The notes: generated from the letters alone by a model not told the origin. Counted from the first letter of the stretch, positions 7,493 through 16,466 are shown. The stretch is 42,369 nt of DNA from an uncultured Burkholderiales bacterium (GCA_903903975.1 CAIVAS010000064.1:1-42369); one strand, 5' to 3'. Translations and numbers: made by a program.

Positions 7493-8308
7493 ATGCGTAT
7501 TTCGTTTCGACTCGGCGCCCTTGCGCTGGTTTTGGGTCTGTTTGCAGCAGGCGCCCAGGCGCAATCCGGCTCGCCAGCCAGCAGCGGGCATCTCGAACGC
7601 ATCAAGGCGAGCGGCACCCTGCGGGTGTGCATCTGGCCCGATTACTACGGCATCTCGTTTCGCAACCCCAAGAACGGGGAGTTGTCGGGCATCGATGAAA
7701 TGCTGTCGGCGCAGTTTGCCCGCGAACTCGGTGTCAAACCGGTCTATGTCGACACCACCTTTGCGACCTTCACCGACGAGCTGCTCGCCGACCGCTGCGA
7801 CATCGCGATGTTCGGCGTGGGGATCCTGCCCTCTCGTGCCGCCCTGGTGAAGTTCTCCCAGCCCTATCTGCGCAGCGACATCTACGCGGTGACCACCAAG
7901 AACCATCCCTCGCTCAAGACCTGGGACGACATCGACAAGCCGGGGCGCGTGGTCGCGGTGCAGGCCGGCACCTTCATGGAACCGGTGATGAAGGCCAGCC
8001 TCAAGCAGGCCGAACTGATGGCGGTCAAGCTGCCCAATACCCGCGAACGCGAAGTGCAATCCGGGCGCGCCGATGTCTTCATGACCGACTATCCGTATAG
8101 CCGGAGAGTGCTCGACAACGCCGATTGGGCACGGGTGATTGCGCCCGAGCGTCCGGTCAGCCCGGTGTCCTACGGCTATGCGGTCGCCCCGGGGGATGAC
8201 GCCTGGCTGGCGCGCATCGACAAGTTCGTCGCCGATATCAAGCGTGATGGGCGACTCTTAACTGCCGCCAAGGCCTTCAAGCTGGAACCGATCGTCATCA
8301 CCCAGTGA
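7493..8308 (+). CDS. Periplasmic substrate-binding protein, amino-acid type (SBP_bac_3)
   Basis: A 271-residue solute-binding protein with a Sec signal peptide (RISFRLGALALVLGLFAAGAQA, cleaved after about residue 22). The type 3 fold begins with GTLRVCIWPDYYGISF. GIDEMLSAQFARELGV is the usual first ligand-site helix, and the Arg in LPSRAALVKFSQPY is placed where these proteins bind the ligand carboxylate. A strong ribosome site (AGAGGAG) lies eight bases before the ATG. There is no ABC permease or ATPase next to it. Instead its stop overlaps the GTG start of a large sensor kinase. This suggests that it delivers a small ligand, perhaps an amino or organic acid, to the kinase's periplasmic domain rather than to a transporter. 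Ligand identity is not predictable. Confidence 0.92.
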   Translation: MRISFRLGALALVLGLFAAGAQAQSGSPASSGHLERIKASGTLRVCIWPDYYGISFRNPKNGELSGIDEMLSAQFARELGVKPVYVDTTFATFTDELLADRCDIAMFGVGILPSRAALVKFSQPYLRSDIYAVTTKNHPSLKTWDDIDKPGRVVAVQAGTFMEPVMKASLKQAELMAVKLPNTREREVQSGRADVFMTDYPYSRRVLDNADWARVIAPERPVSPVSYGYAVAPGDDAWLARIDKFVADIKRDGRLLTAAKAFKLEPIVITQ

Positions 8309-11300
8309 CCGAGCCCGACCGTCAAGTTCCGGAACGCGTCAGCCGCCTAGAGCGGCTGATCGTGCTGGCCGGCATTCTGTGCGCCCTGGTGATCATCGGC
8401 GCCACGATCGCGCACAGCCTGCAACTGCGCGACGAGATGCGCAGTGACGCGCAGGGCCATGTCAAGACCGTCACGCGGATCCTGACGCAGGAGGTCAACC
8501 GAAGCCTGATGCGAACCCGCGGGCTGCTGGAACAGGTCGATGAGTTGACGGGTGGCTCGATGGCGGTCGCATCGGGCGAATTCAGTGCAAAGCTCGATGC
8601 GATGACCCGCCAGCATTTCCTGCTGAGAGAGGTCGCGATTGTCGATCGCGATGGCCGAATCATCGCGTCTTCAAACCCCCGCAGCGTCGGTGTCGATGTC
8701 TCGGGCTATGACTTTGCCGCAGCCGAGGCCCGCCAGCGACTGTTCATCGGGCAACCCAAGGCCGGTCGCAGCTTCTATCGCAATGCCCAGGGACTCGAAG
8801 GCCCGGCTCATGCGGTCGACGGCTTCATCACGGTGTCGCGTCCGATGGGCGGCAATCCTTCGGGCCTGCTGGCGGTGGCGGTCATCGGCGCAGACAGCCT
8901 GATCGGCGATCTGCGCTTCATGGCGTCCATGCAGTCGGACGAGCTCACGCTCTATCGCTACGACGGCAAGTCGCTGGCGGCAAGCAATGCGATGGCGACG
9001 CAAGGCAACCAATCTCATCCGATTTTCACGGACTTTCTGCCGAACATCGAGGCCGGCAACTTCACCCACACCACCTCCGACGGCAAGGACTGGATGGCCT
9101 ATTTCGCGACCACGGCCGACTTCCCGGTCCTGGTCGAAGTCAGGCTGCCGCAGGCGATGGTGGCAGCACGCTGGCATAAGGAGCTGATCGCGCCGCTGTC
9201 GATCCTGCTCGCCACATTGGCGGCATTGTTCGTTTTTACACGGACCGCGCAGCGGGCCATGCAACAGCGCGCCAGTTCTCAGGAAGAGTCTGCAAGCCAG
9301 GCGCAGCGCCTGCGCAATATTCTCGATTCGGCGGCTGACGCGATCATCACGATTGATGTCGAGAGCATCGTGATCGAGTACAACCGTGCGGCCGAACAGG
9401 TGTTTGGCATTCCGGCCGATGAAGCGATCGGCCGCCATGCCTCGGCGCTGCTCGCGCCGGACGAGTCCGCCGGTTATCAGGCACTGGTCGACTACTACCT
9501 GCGCACCGGTCTGGCCCCGGTCTTTGCGGATGGCCAGAAGATCCAGACAAGGCGCCGTGACGGCACCGAGATGGTCCTGTCGTATGCCATCAGCGAAGTC
9601 ACCATCAAGGACGAGCGGCTGCTGACCTGCATCTTTCGGGATGTGACCCGCGAACAGCAGGCCAACGATCAATTCAGAACGCTGTTTCAGCGCTCCGGCC
9701 AGCCGACCCTGCTGTTTGCAGAGGGCGGACTTCTCGATTGCAATCAGGCCGCGATAAGACTGTTCGGCGCCGAGAATCGGGGGGTTCTGCTCGGGCGCCG
9801 GATCGAGCATCTGGCGGTCGAGGAAATGAACGGTCTGCGTCTGGTCGACGAACTCGACAAGGTCAGGGCGATCGCCCGCAAGCTCGGTGCCTGCCGTATG
9901 AACTGGGCGGCACGGGCGTTCGACGGGCGAGAAATTCCGCTCGAAATCACGATGACGCCGATCTACCTTGACAGTGCCGAAGCCATGCTGCTGACCTGTT
10001 CAGACATGACCGAGCGGCGACGCTACGAGGACGGCTTGCGCCAGGCGCGCGATGCCGCCGAAGCCGCCGCGAAAGCCAAGTCACGCTTCCTGGCAGTCAT
10101 GAGCCATGAGCTGCGCACACCGATGACCGGCATCCTCGGCATGATCGAGTTGCTGGGCGAAGCGCAACTGCCCGATGTCCAGCAGCGTCAGGTCGAAATC
10201 CTGGACAAATCGGCCAATGCGCTGATGTCGGTGCTCAACGACATTCTGGATTTTTCAAAGATCGAAGCCGGCCGCCTCGAACTCGAACAGATCAACTTCG
10301 ATCCGGCGCAAATCGTTCGCGAAGTGATCGAGGGGCTCGGACATGCGGCGACTCGACGCCAGAACACCCTGCAGGCCGAGTGGGGTGACACCCCGCTGCC
10401 GACGCTCCATGGTGATCCGACGCGGGTCAAGCAGGTGCTCTTCAATCTGGTTGGCAATGCGGTCAAGTTCACCGAGCGGGGCTCGATCGTGATTCATCTG
10501 GCAGTGCAACCGCCTCGGGGCGACGCTCAGGTGGCACTGTGCATCGAGGTCCGCGACACCGGCATCGGTATTCCGCCCGAGGTGCAGCAGACGCTCTTTC
10601 AGCCCTTCCAGCAGGCCGATACCTCGACCACACGCCGCTTCGGCGGAACCGGTCTGGGTCTGGCGATCTGCCGGCATCTGGTCGACGCGATGCACGGCAA
10701 GATCAGCGTGACAAGCGAAGTCGGCAAGGGTTCGGTCTTTCGCGTCGAACTCTCCCTGACTCAGGCCAAAGGCCAGGCAGCCGGCGCGCCCGTGGGCATT
10801 TCGGCTGACGCTGCGCCTAAACTGCGCAGCCTGCGCATCCTGGTCGCCGAAGACAATCCGACCAATCGCCTGCTGATCGAGACCCGCCTGCGCCGCGCCG
10901 GGCATCGACCCGAGATGGTCGACGACGGGCAGCAGGCGCTTGCTGCAGCCTCGAGCGAAGACTTCGACCTGATCCTGATGGACATGCAGATGCCGGTGCT
11001 CGACGGCATGGGCGCGACCCGCGCCATCCGCGCGCTGCCCGATGCCAGGCGCAACCGGATTCCGATCATCGCCCTGACGGCCGATGCCCTGCCCGAGTTG
11101 CGCGACGAGTACATGGCCAGCGGCCTGGACGACTATCAGACAAAACCGATCGACTGGGTCGCGCTCGATGCGGCCATCCTTCGCAATCTGCCCTGGGCGG
11201 CGGTGAATGCGCCGACAGCCATCGCGTCCCCGCCGGTGCGCGACAGCGTGCCCACAGCGACCATGCAGACCTCGCAGGATCTTGAGACGATCGTCGCCCG

Positions 11301-11643
11301 CGAAGACAGCACACCGATCGATGCCGACAGCGTCGGCCGGATGCGCGACGAACTCGGACTCGATGTCTGGACGGCGGTTGCCGAGATCTATTGGCCGCAA
11401 AGCGATACCGATCTTGCGGCCTGCCGCGCGGCGGTCATGGCGCAGGACGCGGCCGCCCGGCGCAGCGCCGCACACAGCCTCAAGGGAGCATCGGCGAGTC
11501 TGGGCTTCGCATCGATTGCCTCGCTCGCCGCGGTGCTGGAGCGATGCGAACCGGGCGTGGCCGCCACCACAATTGCGCAGCTTGAAGCAGCCTGTTCGCA
11601 AACCCGCACCGACTGGTCGATCGCGGCAAGCGTCGCCGATTGA
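8305..11643 (+). CDS. Unorthodox hybrid sensor histidine kinase (dCache-PAS-PAS-HisKA-HATPase-REC-HPt)
   Basis: A 1112-residue inner-membrane phosphorelay kinase. TM1 (about 17-37) and TM2 (about 292-313) flank a periplasmic domain of some 250 residues that resembles dCache. Two PAS domains follow (about 335-450 and 454-575). The HisKA phospho-acceptor is His601 in [10 protein letters not shown]. The ATPase domain (about 700-825) has N and G boxes ([26 protein letters not shown]). The receiver phospho-site is Asp893 ([13 protein letters not shown]) and a C-terminal HPt carries His1057 (AAHSLKGAS). The GTG start overlaps the binding-protein stop (GTGA), so the pair is translationally coupled. 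All relay steps up to HPt are in one chain. The final response regulator is missing here and must be encoded elsewhere. Confidence 0.93.
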   Translation: MTEPDRQVPERVSRLERLIVLAGILCALVIIGATIAHSLQLRDEMRSDAQGHVKTVTRILTQEVNRSLMRTRGLLEQVDELTGGSMAVASGEFSAKLDAMTRQHFLLREVAIVDRDGRIIASSNPRSVGVDVSGYDFAAAEARQRLFIGQPKAGRSFYRNAQGLEGPAHAVDGFITVSRPMGGNPSGLLAVAVIGADSLIGDLRFMASMQSDELTLYRYDGKSLAASNAMATQGNQSHPIFTDFLPNIEAGNFTHTTSDGKDWMAYFATTADFPVLVEVRLPQAMVAARWHKELIAPLSILLATLAALFVFTRTAQRAMQQRASSQEESASQAQRLRNILDSAADAIITIDVESIVIEYNRAAEQVFGIPADEAIGRHASALLAPDESAGYQALVDYYLRTGLAPVFADGQKIQTRRRDGTEMVLSYAISEVTIKDERLLTCIFRDVTREQQANDQFRTLFQRSGQPTLLFAEGGLLDCNQAAIRLFGAENRGVLLGRRIEHLAVEEMNGLRLVDELDKVRAIARKLGACRMNWAARAFDGREIPLEITMTPIYLDSAEAMLLTCSDMTERRRYEDGLRQARDAAEAAAKAKSRFLAVMSHELRTPMTGILGMIELLGEAQLPDVQQRQVEILDKSANALMSVLNDILDFSKIEAGRLELEQINFDPAQIVREVIEGLGHAATRRQNTLQAEWGDTPLPTLHGDPTRVKQVLFNLVGNAVKFTERGSIVIHLAVQPPRGDAQVALCIEVRDTGIGIPPEVQQTLFQPFQQADTSTTRRFGGTGLGLAICRHLVDAMHGKISVTSEVGKGSVFRVELSLTQAKGQAAGAPVGISADAAPKLRSLRILVAEDNPTNRLLIETRLRRAGHRPEMVDDGQQALAAASSEDFDLILMDMQMPVLDGMGATRAIRALPDARRNRIPIIALTADALPELRDEYMASGLDDYQTKPIDWVALDAAILRNLPWAAVNAPTAIASPPVRDSVPTATMQTSQDLETIVAREDSTPIDADSVGRMRDELGLDVWTAVAEIYWPQSDTDLAACRAAVMAQDAAARRSAAHSLKGASASLGFASIASLAAVLERCEPGVAATTIAQLEAACSQTRTDWSIAASVAD

Positions 11644-11670
11644 TGGCCGTCAGTCCGGCGTGGCTACAAT
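11640..11670 (+). promoter_or_regulatory. Weak candidate promoter before the methyltransferase gene
   Basis: TTGATG (11640-11645) and TACAAT (11665-11670) are separated by 19 bases, longer than ideal. If used, transcription would start within a few bases of the ATG at 11678 and give an mRNA with almost no leader, which would match the absence of a Shine-Dalgarno sequence. This is inference from sequence only. Confidence 0.25.
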
Positions 11671-11677
11671 GCCGGAC

Positions 11678-12286
11678 ATGAACCGACGCTCCCTTCTACT
11701 CAGTGTCACAGGCCCTCTCACCGGCACGCTGATGGGCAGCGTCACGAACACGCTCGTCGGCACCCTGCTGGCAACGCCGCATCGGTCGGCAAAGGCGCAG
11801 CCCGACGGCGAACTCGATGTCCCCTATGTCACCACGCCTCAGAACGTGGTCGATGCGATGCTCGAGCTCGCACAGGTCGGGCCGGGCGACCGGCTGCTCG
11901 ATCTCGGCTCGGGCGACGGGCGCATCGTCATTACCGCGGCTCGCCGCTTCGGCATCAGCGGGCTGGGCATCGAGATTGATCCGAGTCTGGTCGAGCTCTC
12001 GCGAAAAAGCGCCCTCAGCCAGGGAGTCGCCGAGCGCGCCCGCTTCGTGGTGGATGATCTGATGACCGCTGATCTGAGCCGCTTCAACGTCATCACGATG
12101 TATCTGCTTCCCGATGTCAATCTGCTGCTGCGCCCGAAGCTGCGCCGCCTGCCTGCCGGCACCCGCATCGTCTCGCACGACTGGGACATGGGCGACTGGC
12201 TGCCCGAGCGCACCGTCGAAGTGGTCGCGCCCGACAAGCGGGTCGGGCTGCGCAAGGTCAGCCGACTGATGCGCTGGACCGTCTGA
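11678..12286 (+). CDS. Exported class I SAM methyltransferase, FAM173 (ATPSc-KMT)-like
   Basis: A 202-residue protein with an N-terminal signal-like segment (NRRSLLL, then a hydrophobic stretch to about residue 36, SAKAQ) followed by a class I methyltransferase. Motif I is LLDLGSGDGRIVI, followed by GLGIEIDP. The downstream MYLLPDVNLLLRPKL and VSHDWDMGDW motifs match the FAM173 lysine methyltransferase family, whose mitochondrial members modify ATP synthase subunit c. The N-terminal PYVTTPQNVVDAMLELA is also typical. An alternative ATG lies three codons upstream (11669). The frame is open much further upstream, but that part overlaps the kinase and is not credible. The export signal is odd, because SAM is cytoplasmic; it may instead anchor the enzyme to the membrane. 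The substrate is unknown. Confidence 0.8.
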   Translation: MNRRSLLLSVTGPLTGTLMGSVTNTLVGTLLATPHRSAKAQPDGELDVPYVTTPQNVVDAMLELAQVGPGDRLLDLGSGDGRIVITAARRFGISGLGIEIDPSLVELSRKSALSQGVAERARFVVDDLMTADLSRFNVITMYLLPDVNLLLRPKLRRLPAGTRIVSHDWDMGDWLPERTVEVVAPDKRVGLRKVSRLMRWTV

Positions 12287-12302
12287 GCGCGGCAGGCCAG
12301 CC

Positions 12303-12344
12303 TTGAATCTGCTCAATTGAATCCGCTGAATTGAATCCACTCAG
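12303..12344 (+). repeat. Three tandem copies of a 14 bp unit, TTGAATCYGCTSAA
   Basis: Copies are TTGAATCTGCTCAA (12303-12316), TTGAATCCGCTGAA (12317-12330) and TTGAATCCACTCAG (12331-12344). The third copy contains the TTG that opens the AI-2E-type gene. Because the unit is 14 bp, each TTG is in a different frame and only the third fits the gene. Confidence 0.9.
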
Positions 12345-13323
12345 TCTGCGCCCCGATTACTTGCGACTGGCCCTGACAGGTCTGGCCGCGCTGCTCATCC
12401 TGTGGCAACGGCTGCTGGTGCCGGTGCTGCTCGGCATGCTGGTCTATGCCTGGAGCTGTCTGCTCGCCGACCGTCTGGCCGGGCGCTTCGGCGTCAGTCG
12501 CGCTGTCTCGAGCCTCAGCGGCGCCATCGTCGGCACGCTGGTGTGTGCCGCCTTTGCCGGGCTGGTCACCTGGACGGTGACGCTTGCCTCGGGCGAAGAG
12601 TTGCGAACCTTTCTGATGCGCATCGAAGATTCACTCGATGCCCTGCGCATCGCCCTGCCGGCAAGCCTTGCCGAGTCGATCCCGAATGACCTGGTCGAGT
12701 TGCGAAGCCGGGTCTTCGGCTGGCTGCGCGAGCATGCGGCCAGCATCGGCGGACTGGGCAGCAAAGTGGCGCATGCGCTGGCACAGGGCATCTTTGCGAT
12801 TCTGGTCGGAGCCATGGCCGCGGCGGCTACCTGGCGCCCGGGCATGCTGATGACCAAAGACCGCTTCCTCGGCCGGCTGCTGCTGGTGCTGGAGCGGGTG
12901 GTGCTGGCGCAGGGCCGCATCGCGCTCTTCAACACCACGATGACCGCGCTCTACCTCTATGCAGTGCTGCCGGCCTTCGGCCATGTGCTGCCCTTTCGCG
13001 GGCTGCTGTGCCTGTTCACGCTGGTGACCGGGATCATGCCGGTGGCCGGCAACCTGATGGCCAATCTCCTGATGACGATGATTTCGCTGGCGGTGTCGCC
13101 AAAGGTGGCTATCGCCTCACTCGTCTTTCTGATCGCGATTCACAAGGCCGAATACTTCATCAATGCCCGCACGGTCGGCTCGCAGGTACAGGTCGCGTCA
13201 TGGGAGATCCTGGCCGCCATGCTGGCCGGGGAGGCGCTCTTCGGTGTTCAGGGACTGGTGGCCGCGCCGCTGCTGTATCCCTTTTTCAAGCGTGAGATCG
13301 CACGATTGAGGAAACCGGGCTGA
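12331..13323 (+). CDS. AI-2E (PerM/TqsA) family membrane protein
   Basis: A 330-residue polytopic membrane protein of the AI-2E transporter/PerM superfamily. It has two N-terminal helices (about 10-45), a helix at about 60-90, a soluble amphipathic central part (about 90-140), and a C-terminal bundle. That bundle contains the family-typical LCLFTLVTGIMPVAGNL loop and the final GVQGLVAAPLLYPFFKRE. Family members export autoinducer-2 or act as Na+/H+ exchangers, so a transport substrate cannot be assigned. The start is uncertain: the longest choice is TTG at 12331, within a 14 bp tandem repeat and without a visible ribosome site. A second in-frame TTG is at 12361. Confidence 0.82.
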   Translation: MNPLSLRPDYLRLALTGLAALLILWQRLLVPVLLGMLVYAWSCLLADRLAGRFGVSRAVSSLSGAIVGTLVCAAFAGLVTWTVTLASGEELRTFLMRIEDSLDALRIALPASLAESIPNDLVELRSRVFGWLREHAASIGGLGSKVAHALAQGIFAILVGAMAAAATWRPGMLMTKDRFLGRLLLVLERVVLAQGRIALFNTTMTALYLYAVLPAFGHVLPFRGLLCLFTLVTGIMPVAGNLMANLLMTMISLAVSPKVAIASLVFLIAIHKAEYFINARTVGSQVQVASWEILAAMLAGEALFGVQGLVAAPLLYPFFKREIARLRKPG

Positions 13324-13337
13324 GGCCCGAAGGCCGG

Positions 13338-13401
13338 TGACTCAATTGGGTGGCTCAGTTGGGTGACTCAGTTGGGTGACTCAGTTGGGTGACTCAGTGG
13401 G
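13338..13401. repeat. Five tandem copies of a 13 bp unit, TGACTCAGTTGGG
   Basis: Copies start at 13338, 13351, 13364, 13377 and 13390: TGACTCAATTGGG, TGGCTCAGTTGGG, TGACTCAGTTGGG twice, and TGACTCAGTGGG (12 bp). A decayed sixth (TAGCTCAATG) follows. The array fills most of the 95-base gap between two convergent genes. The palindromic TGACTCA core places stop codons on both strands, and the 13 bp period shifts them through the frames. Confidence 0.95.
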
Positions 13402-13418
13402 TAGCTCAATGCCGCGAC

Positions 13419-14474
13419 TTATTGCGGCGTCCAGCGCAGCAGGATCATCCCGATGCGCTGCGGATTGAGCGCACGAGGCTCAAGCGGCGCGGTGAATTCA
13501 ACCGTCCTGACTGACAACGAATAGTCGGCCGACCAGGCCTTGCTGAAGGCCCAGGACGCGCCGCCAATCGCCTCGGCCACCCACTGCCGATGTTGAATGA
13601 GCGAGTCGTAGCCGTAAGTGGCGCCGTCGATCAGGATGTTGCGCGCGACGCCACGCACTTCGGCGCCAGCATAGACATGAAGCCCCTGCGGGCGGCGCGA
13701 CAGCGCCATCTCGCCCGGCCATTCGGGGCCCTGCGGCAAGGCACCGGCGCGCACCATCGCGCCCACACCGGCCTGCGTCACCGGATTGCCGAGCTGCACC
13801 AGCGCGCGGCTAACCAGATCGATTCGACCCGCAGAAATCGGGGTTGCCACCATCCCTGTCCAGTTGAGCTCGACCACCGGCTGGGCCCTGACCTGCAGCC
13901 CCCAGCCCAGCGGCGGAGGATTGTTGATGATCTGGTGGACCATGTTCTGAACCGGCTCACCCAGTGCTGCCGGACCGACCACACCGAGCGACAGGCCAAG
14001 ACTCTGGCGCGTGCGCTCGCCATGGACAACGCTCGAGAGCGTCGCCGACAGTGAGGCGGCATAGGGCCAGTCGTAAGGCTGAGGTGCGGTCGTGCTGAGA
14101 TAGGCAGGCGTGTACATCGCCTGGCCGAGGCTCCAGACCCGCGCGGTGCGAGCACCGGCGTCGCAAGCGATGACATTGGCGCACCAGGCGGCCGACAGGC
14201 GGGCATCGAGGTCGGTCGGGTCGGATTCGAGCGCCCAGCGGGCAAAAACGCCGCTGGTGTACCAGCGCTCTTGCGAGCCCGGCGTGAACGCGAACTGATC
14301 GTTGTCGAGCTGGAACTCGATGCCGAGCAGACGGCTGTCGTCGGCATGCGCCATGGGCAGGCAAAGCACCCCGGCGAGCAGCAGCACGGCCGTCTGACCG
14401 AGCAGATCGACCAGACGGGCCAGACGGTCCATAGGGCCCGGCTGGCTGCTTTGGCGGCCGATTTTGCGGCTCAT
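13419..14474 (-). CDS. LpxR-type lipid A 3'-O-deacylase family outer-membrane protein (DUF2219)
   Basis: A 351-residue beta-barrel protein of the LpxR family, which removes the 3'-acyloxyacyl group of lipid A at the outer membrane in a Ca2+-dependent way. The active-site residues known from Salmonella LpxR are all recognisable: Asn-Asp in EFQLDNDQF, the Ser in WYTSGVF, and the His in PVQNMVHQIINN, which follows the conserved GVVGPAALGE. A signal peptide ends at MAHA (about residue 44 from this start). I chose the ATG at 14474 because GGGAG lies seven bases before it and it begins 11 bases after the uup stop. The frame is open to 14525 inside uup, and an ATG at 14432 is also possible. Confidence 0.88.
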   Translation of the reverse strand: MSRKIGRQSSQPGPMDRLARLVDLLGQTAVLLLAGVLCLPMAHADDSRLLGIEFQLDNDQFAFTPGSQERWYTSGVFARWALESDPTDLDARLSAAWCANVIACDAGARTARVWSLGQAMYTPAYLSTTAPQPYDWPYAASLSATLSSVVHGERTRQSLGLSLGVVGPAALGEPVQNMVHQIINNPPPLGWGLQVRAQPVVELNWTGMVATPISAGRIDLVSRALVQLGNPVTQAGVGAMVRAGALPQGPEWPGEMALSRRPQGLHVYAGAEVRGVARNILIDGATYGYDSLIQHRQWVAEAIGGASWAFSKAWSADYSLSVRTVEFTAPLEPRALNPQRIGMILLRWTPQ

Positions 14475-14485
14475 CCGGCGGCTCC

Positions 14486-16333
14486 CTACCCCGCCGACCG
14501 GGAACGCTGCTCGAGGGACTCCCACTTTTCGAGCAGTTCGAGCAACTGGTGATCGATTGCCTGCAGCCGGTCCTGGTCGAGGCGCTGAGCCTTCACATCG
14601 CGGCTGTAGTAGGCCGGATCGGCAATCGCGGCGGTCAGTGCCGCCTGCTCGGTTTCGAGCGCGGCGATGCGGGCCGGCAACTCCTGCAGCTCGCGCTGCT
14701 CCTTGAAGCCGAGCTTGCGCGCACGCACGGCCGGTGCGGCCGGAGTCGGTGCGGCGGCGGGCGAACCGTCGCGCCCCCGCGCACCGCGGGCGCTGTCGTT
14801 TGAATTGATCTGCGGCGACGGGGCGGCGCGCATCCGCAGCCAGTCGGAATAGCCGCCGACATATTCGCGCCAGTGGCCGTCGCCCTCGGCGACCAGCACC
14901 TGGGTGGCAACGTTATCGAGAAAGGCGCGGTCGTGGCTCACCAGCAGAAGGGTGCCTTTGTAGCTCTGCAGCGTGTCTTCGAGCAGCTCAAGCGACTCGA
15001 TGTCGAGATCGTTGGTCGGTTCGTCGAGCACCAGCAGATTAGCCGGACGGGCAAAGAGGCGGGCCAGCAACAGGCGGTTGCGTTCGCCGCCCGAGAGCAT
15101 GCGCACCGGCGACTGCGCGCGGCGCGGCGGAAACAGAAAGTCGCCGAGATAGCTCATGACATGCTTGCGCTCGCCGCCGATCTCGACCCATTCGGAGCCG
15201 GGACTGATCGTCTCGGCCACGGTCTTTTCGGGATCGAGCTGTTCGCGCATCTGGTCAAAGTACGCCACCTGCAGCTGCGTGCCCAGGCGCCGCTTGCCGG
15301 CATCGGCGTCGAGCGTGCCCAGGATCAATTTGAGGATGGTCGACTTGCCGGCGCCGTTGGGCCCGATCAGGCCGAGATGATCGCCTCGCATCAGGTTGAG
15401 CGAGAGGTCCTTGACCACCGGACGCCCGGCAAAGGACTTGCTGATGCCCTCGAGCTCGGCCACCAGCTTGCCGCTGCGCTCGCCCGGGTCGATCGCCATG
15501 CGCACCGTGCCCATCTTGTCGCGGCGGGCATCGCGGTCGCGACGCAACTGCTCGAGACGACGCACTCGGCCCTCGTTGCGGGTACGGCGGGCTTCGACAC
15601 CCTTGCGGATCCAGACTTCTTCCTGCGCCCAGAACTTGTCGAACTTCTGGGCTGCGGTGCGCTCGGCGGCGAGCTGGTCGGCGCGCAGGCGCTGATAGGC
15701 CGTGAAATTGCCGGGAAACGAGCGCAGCACGCCGCGATCGAGCTCGACGATGCGGGTGACCACCGAGTCGAGAAAGAATCGGTCGTGGGTGATGATGATC
15801 GCTGCCGGGACGCGCTTGAGCAGCTCTTCGAGCAGCTCGATGCCGGCGATATCGAGATGGTTGGTCGGCTCGTCGAGCAGCAGCAGATCGGGCTCCAGCG
15901 CAAAGGCGAGCGCCAGTGCCGCGCGCTTGCGTTCGCCGCCCGAGGCGGTCGCCGGATCGGCGGCTTCGTTCAGACCGAATCGCTGCAGGTATTCGGCCAG
16001 TCGCGCCTGCACGCGCCAGCGCTCGCGTTCATCGTCGAAGGCCTCGAGCTGGCCGCGCTCGAGCAGACTGTCGTGCAGCGTGTCGGCCACCGGCAGCACC
16101 GGCTCCTGCTCGACCGCACTGATCTTCAGACCGTCACGCCGCTGCATCAGACCGTCGTCGAGCGGCAAGCGCCCGGAAATGACCGACAGCAGCGAGGATT
16201 TGCCTGTGCCGTTGCGCCCGATCAGGCCGATCCGCTCACCGGAGAGCAAGGAAAAACCCGCGGAATCGAGCAGGGGGAGGTCGCCGAACGCCAGTTGGGC
16301 GTCGACCAGGGTCAGCAGGGAGGAGGCACTCAT
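14486..16333 (-). CDS. uup: ABC-F family ATPase Uup
   Basis: A 615-residue cytoplasmic ABC-F protein with two ATPase domains and no membrane helices. The first Walker A is GRNGTGKSS, with signature ASGGERKRAALA and Walker B LLLLDEPTNHLD. The second set is GPNGAGKST, LSGGERNRLLLA and LLVLDEPTNDLD. The linker between them (residues about 230-300, charged and Arg-rich) is the ribosome-reaching P-site tRNA arm. The C-terminal coiled coil (LGFKEQRELQELPARI to LLELLEKWESLEQ) is the Uup DNA-binding domain. Uup proteins act on stalled ribosomes or branched DNA and suppress transposon excision. The start at 16333 fits homologues; an in-frame ATG at 16366 would add 11 residues. It is probably cotranscribed with the lpxR-like gene. 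Confidence 0.93.
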   Translation of the reverse strand: MSASSLLTLVDAQLAFGDLPLLDSAGFSLLSGERIGLIGRNGTGKSSLLSVISGRLPLDDGLMQRRDGLKISAVEQEPVLPVADTLHDSLLERGQLEAFDDERERWRVQARLAEYLQRFGLNEAADPATASGGERKRAALALAFALEPDLLLLDEPTNHLDIAGIELLEELLKRVPAAIIITHDRFFLDSVVTRIVELDRGVLRSFPGNFTAYQRLRADQLAAERTAAQKFDKFWAQEEVWIRKGVEARRTRNEGRVRRLEQLRRDRDARRDKMGTVRMAIDPGERSGKLVAELEGISKSFAGRPVVKDLSLNLMRGDHLGLIGPNGAGKSTILKLILGTLDADAGKRRLGTQLQVAYFDQMREQLDPEKTVAETISPGSEWVEIGGERKHVMSYLGDFLFPPRRAQSPVRMLSGGERNRLLLARLFARPANLLVLDEPTNDLDIESLELLEDTLQSYKGTLLLVSHDRAFLDNVATQVLVAEGDGHWREYVGGYSDWLRMRAAPSPQINSNDSARGARGRDGSPAAAPTPAAPAVRARKLGFKEQRELQELPARIAALETEQAALTAAIADPAYYSRDVKAQRLDQDRLQAIDHQLLELLEKWESLEQRSRSAG

Positions 16334-16353
16334 TGGCCGCACGATACCGGAAC

Positions 16354-16382
16354 TTCGTTGCGTCACGTCGGCTCGCTATAAT
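16354..16382 (+). promoter_or_regulatory. Candidate promoter of the Mrp antiporter operon
   Basis: A perfect TATAAT at 16377-16382 lies 85 bases upstream of the first antiporter gene. A weak -35 candidate (TTCGTT, 16354-16359) sits 17 bases before it. The site lies in the divergent gap between uup and mrpA, so it could drive the plus-strand operon. The poor -35 suggests help from an activator or an extended -10. Confidence 0.45.
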
Positions 16383-16466
16383 CGAGAGTTGGATCGTCGC
16401 TTCAATTCCTTCAAGCGGCCGCAACCGTTGCGCCAGACCAGGCGGCGCGGCAGGCTGTAATCCCGA

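Noticed and set aside
10255-11601. Open frame of 448 codons on the minus strand
   Set aside because: Antisense to the kinase, where motifs on the plus strand are complete.
11207-12286. A 359-codon frame including the methyltransferase
   Set aside because: The first 157 codons overlap the kinase in another frame and are Arg/Pro-rich; the real start is at 11678 or 11669.
13338-13401. CRISPR array
   Set aside because: Units are 13 bp directly adjacent with no spacers and there are no cas genes.
14873-16381. Open frame of 502 codons on the plus strand
   Set aside because: Antisense to uup, no domain, no ribosome site.
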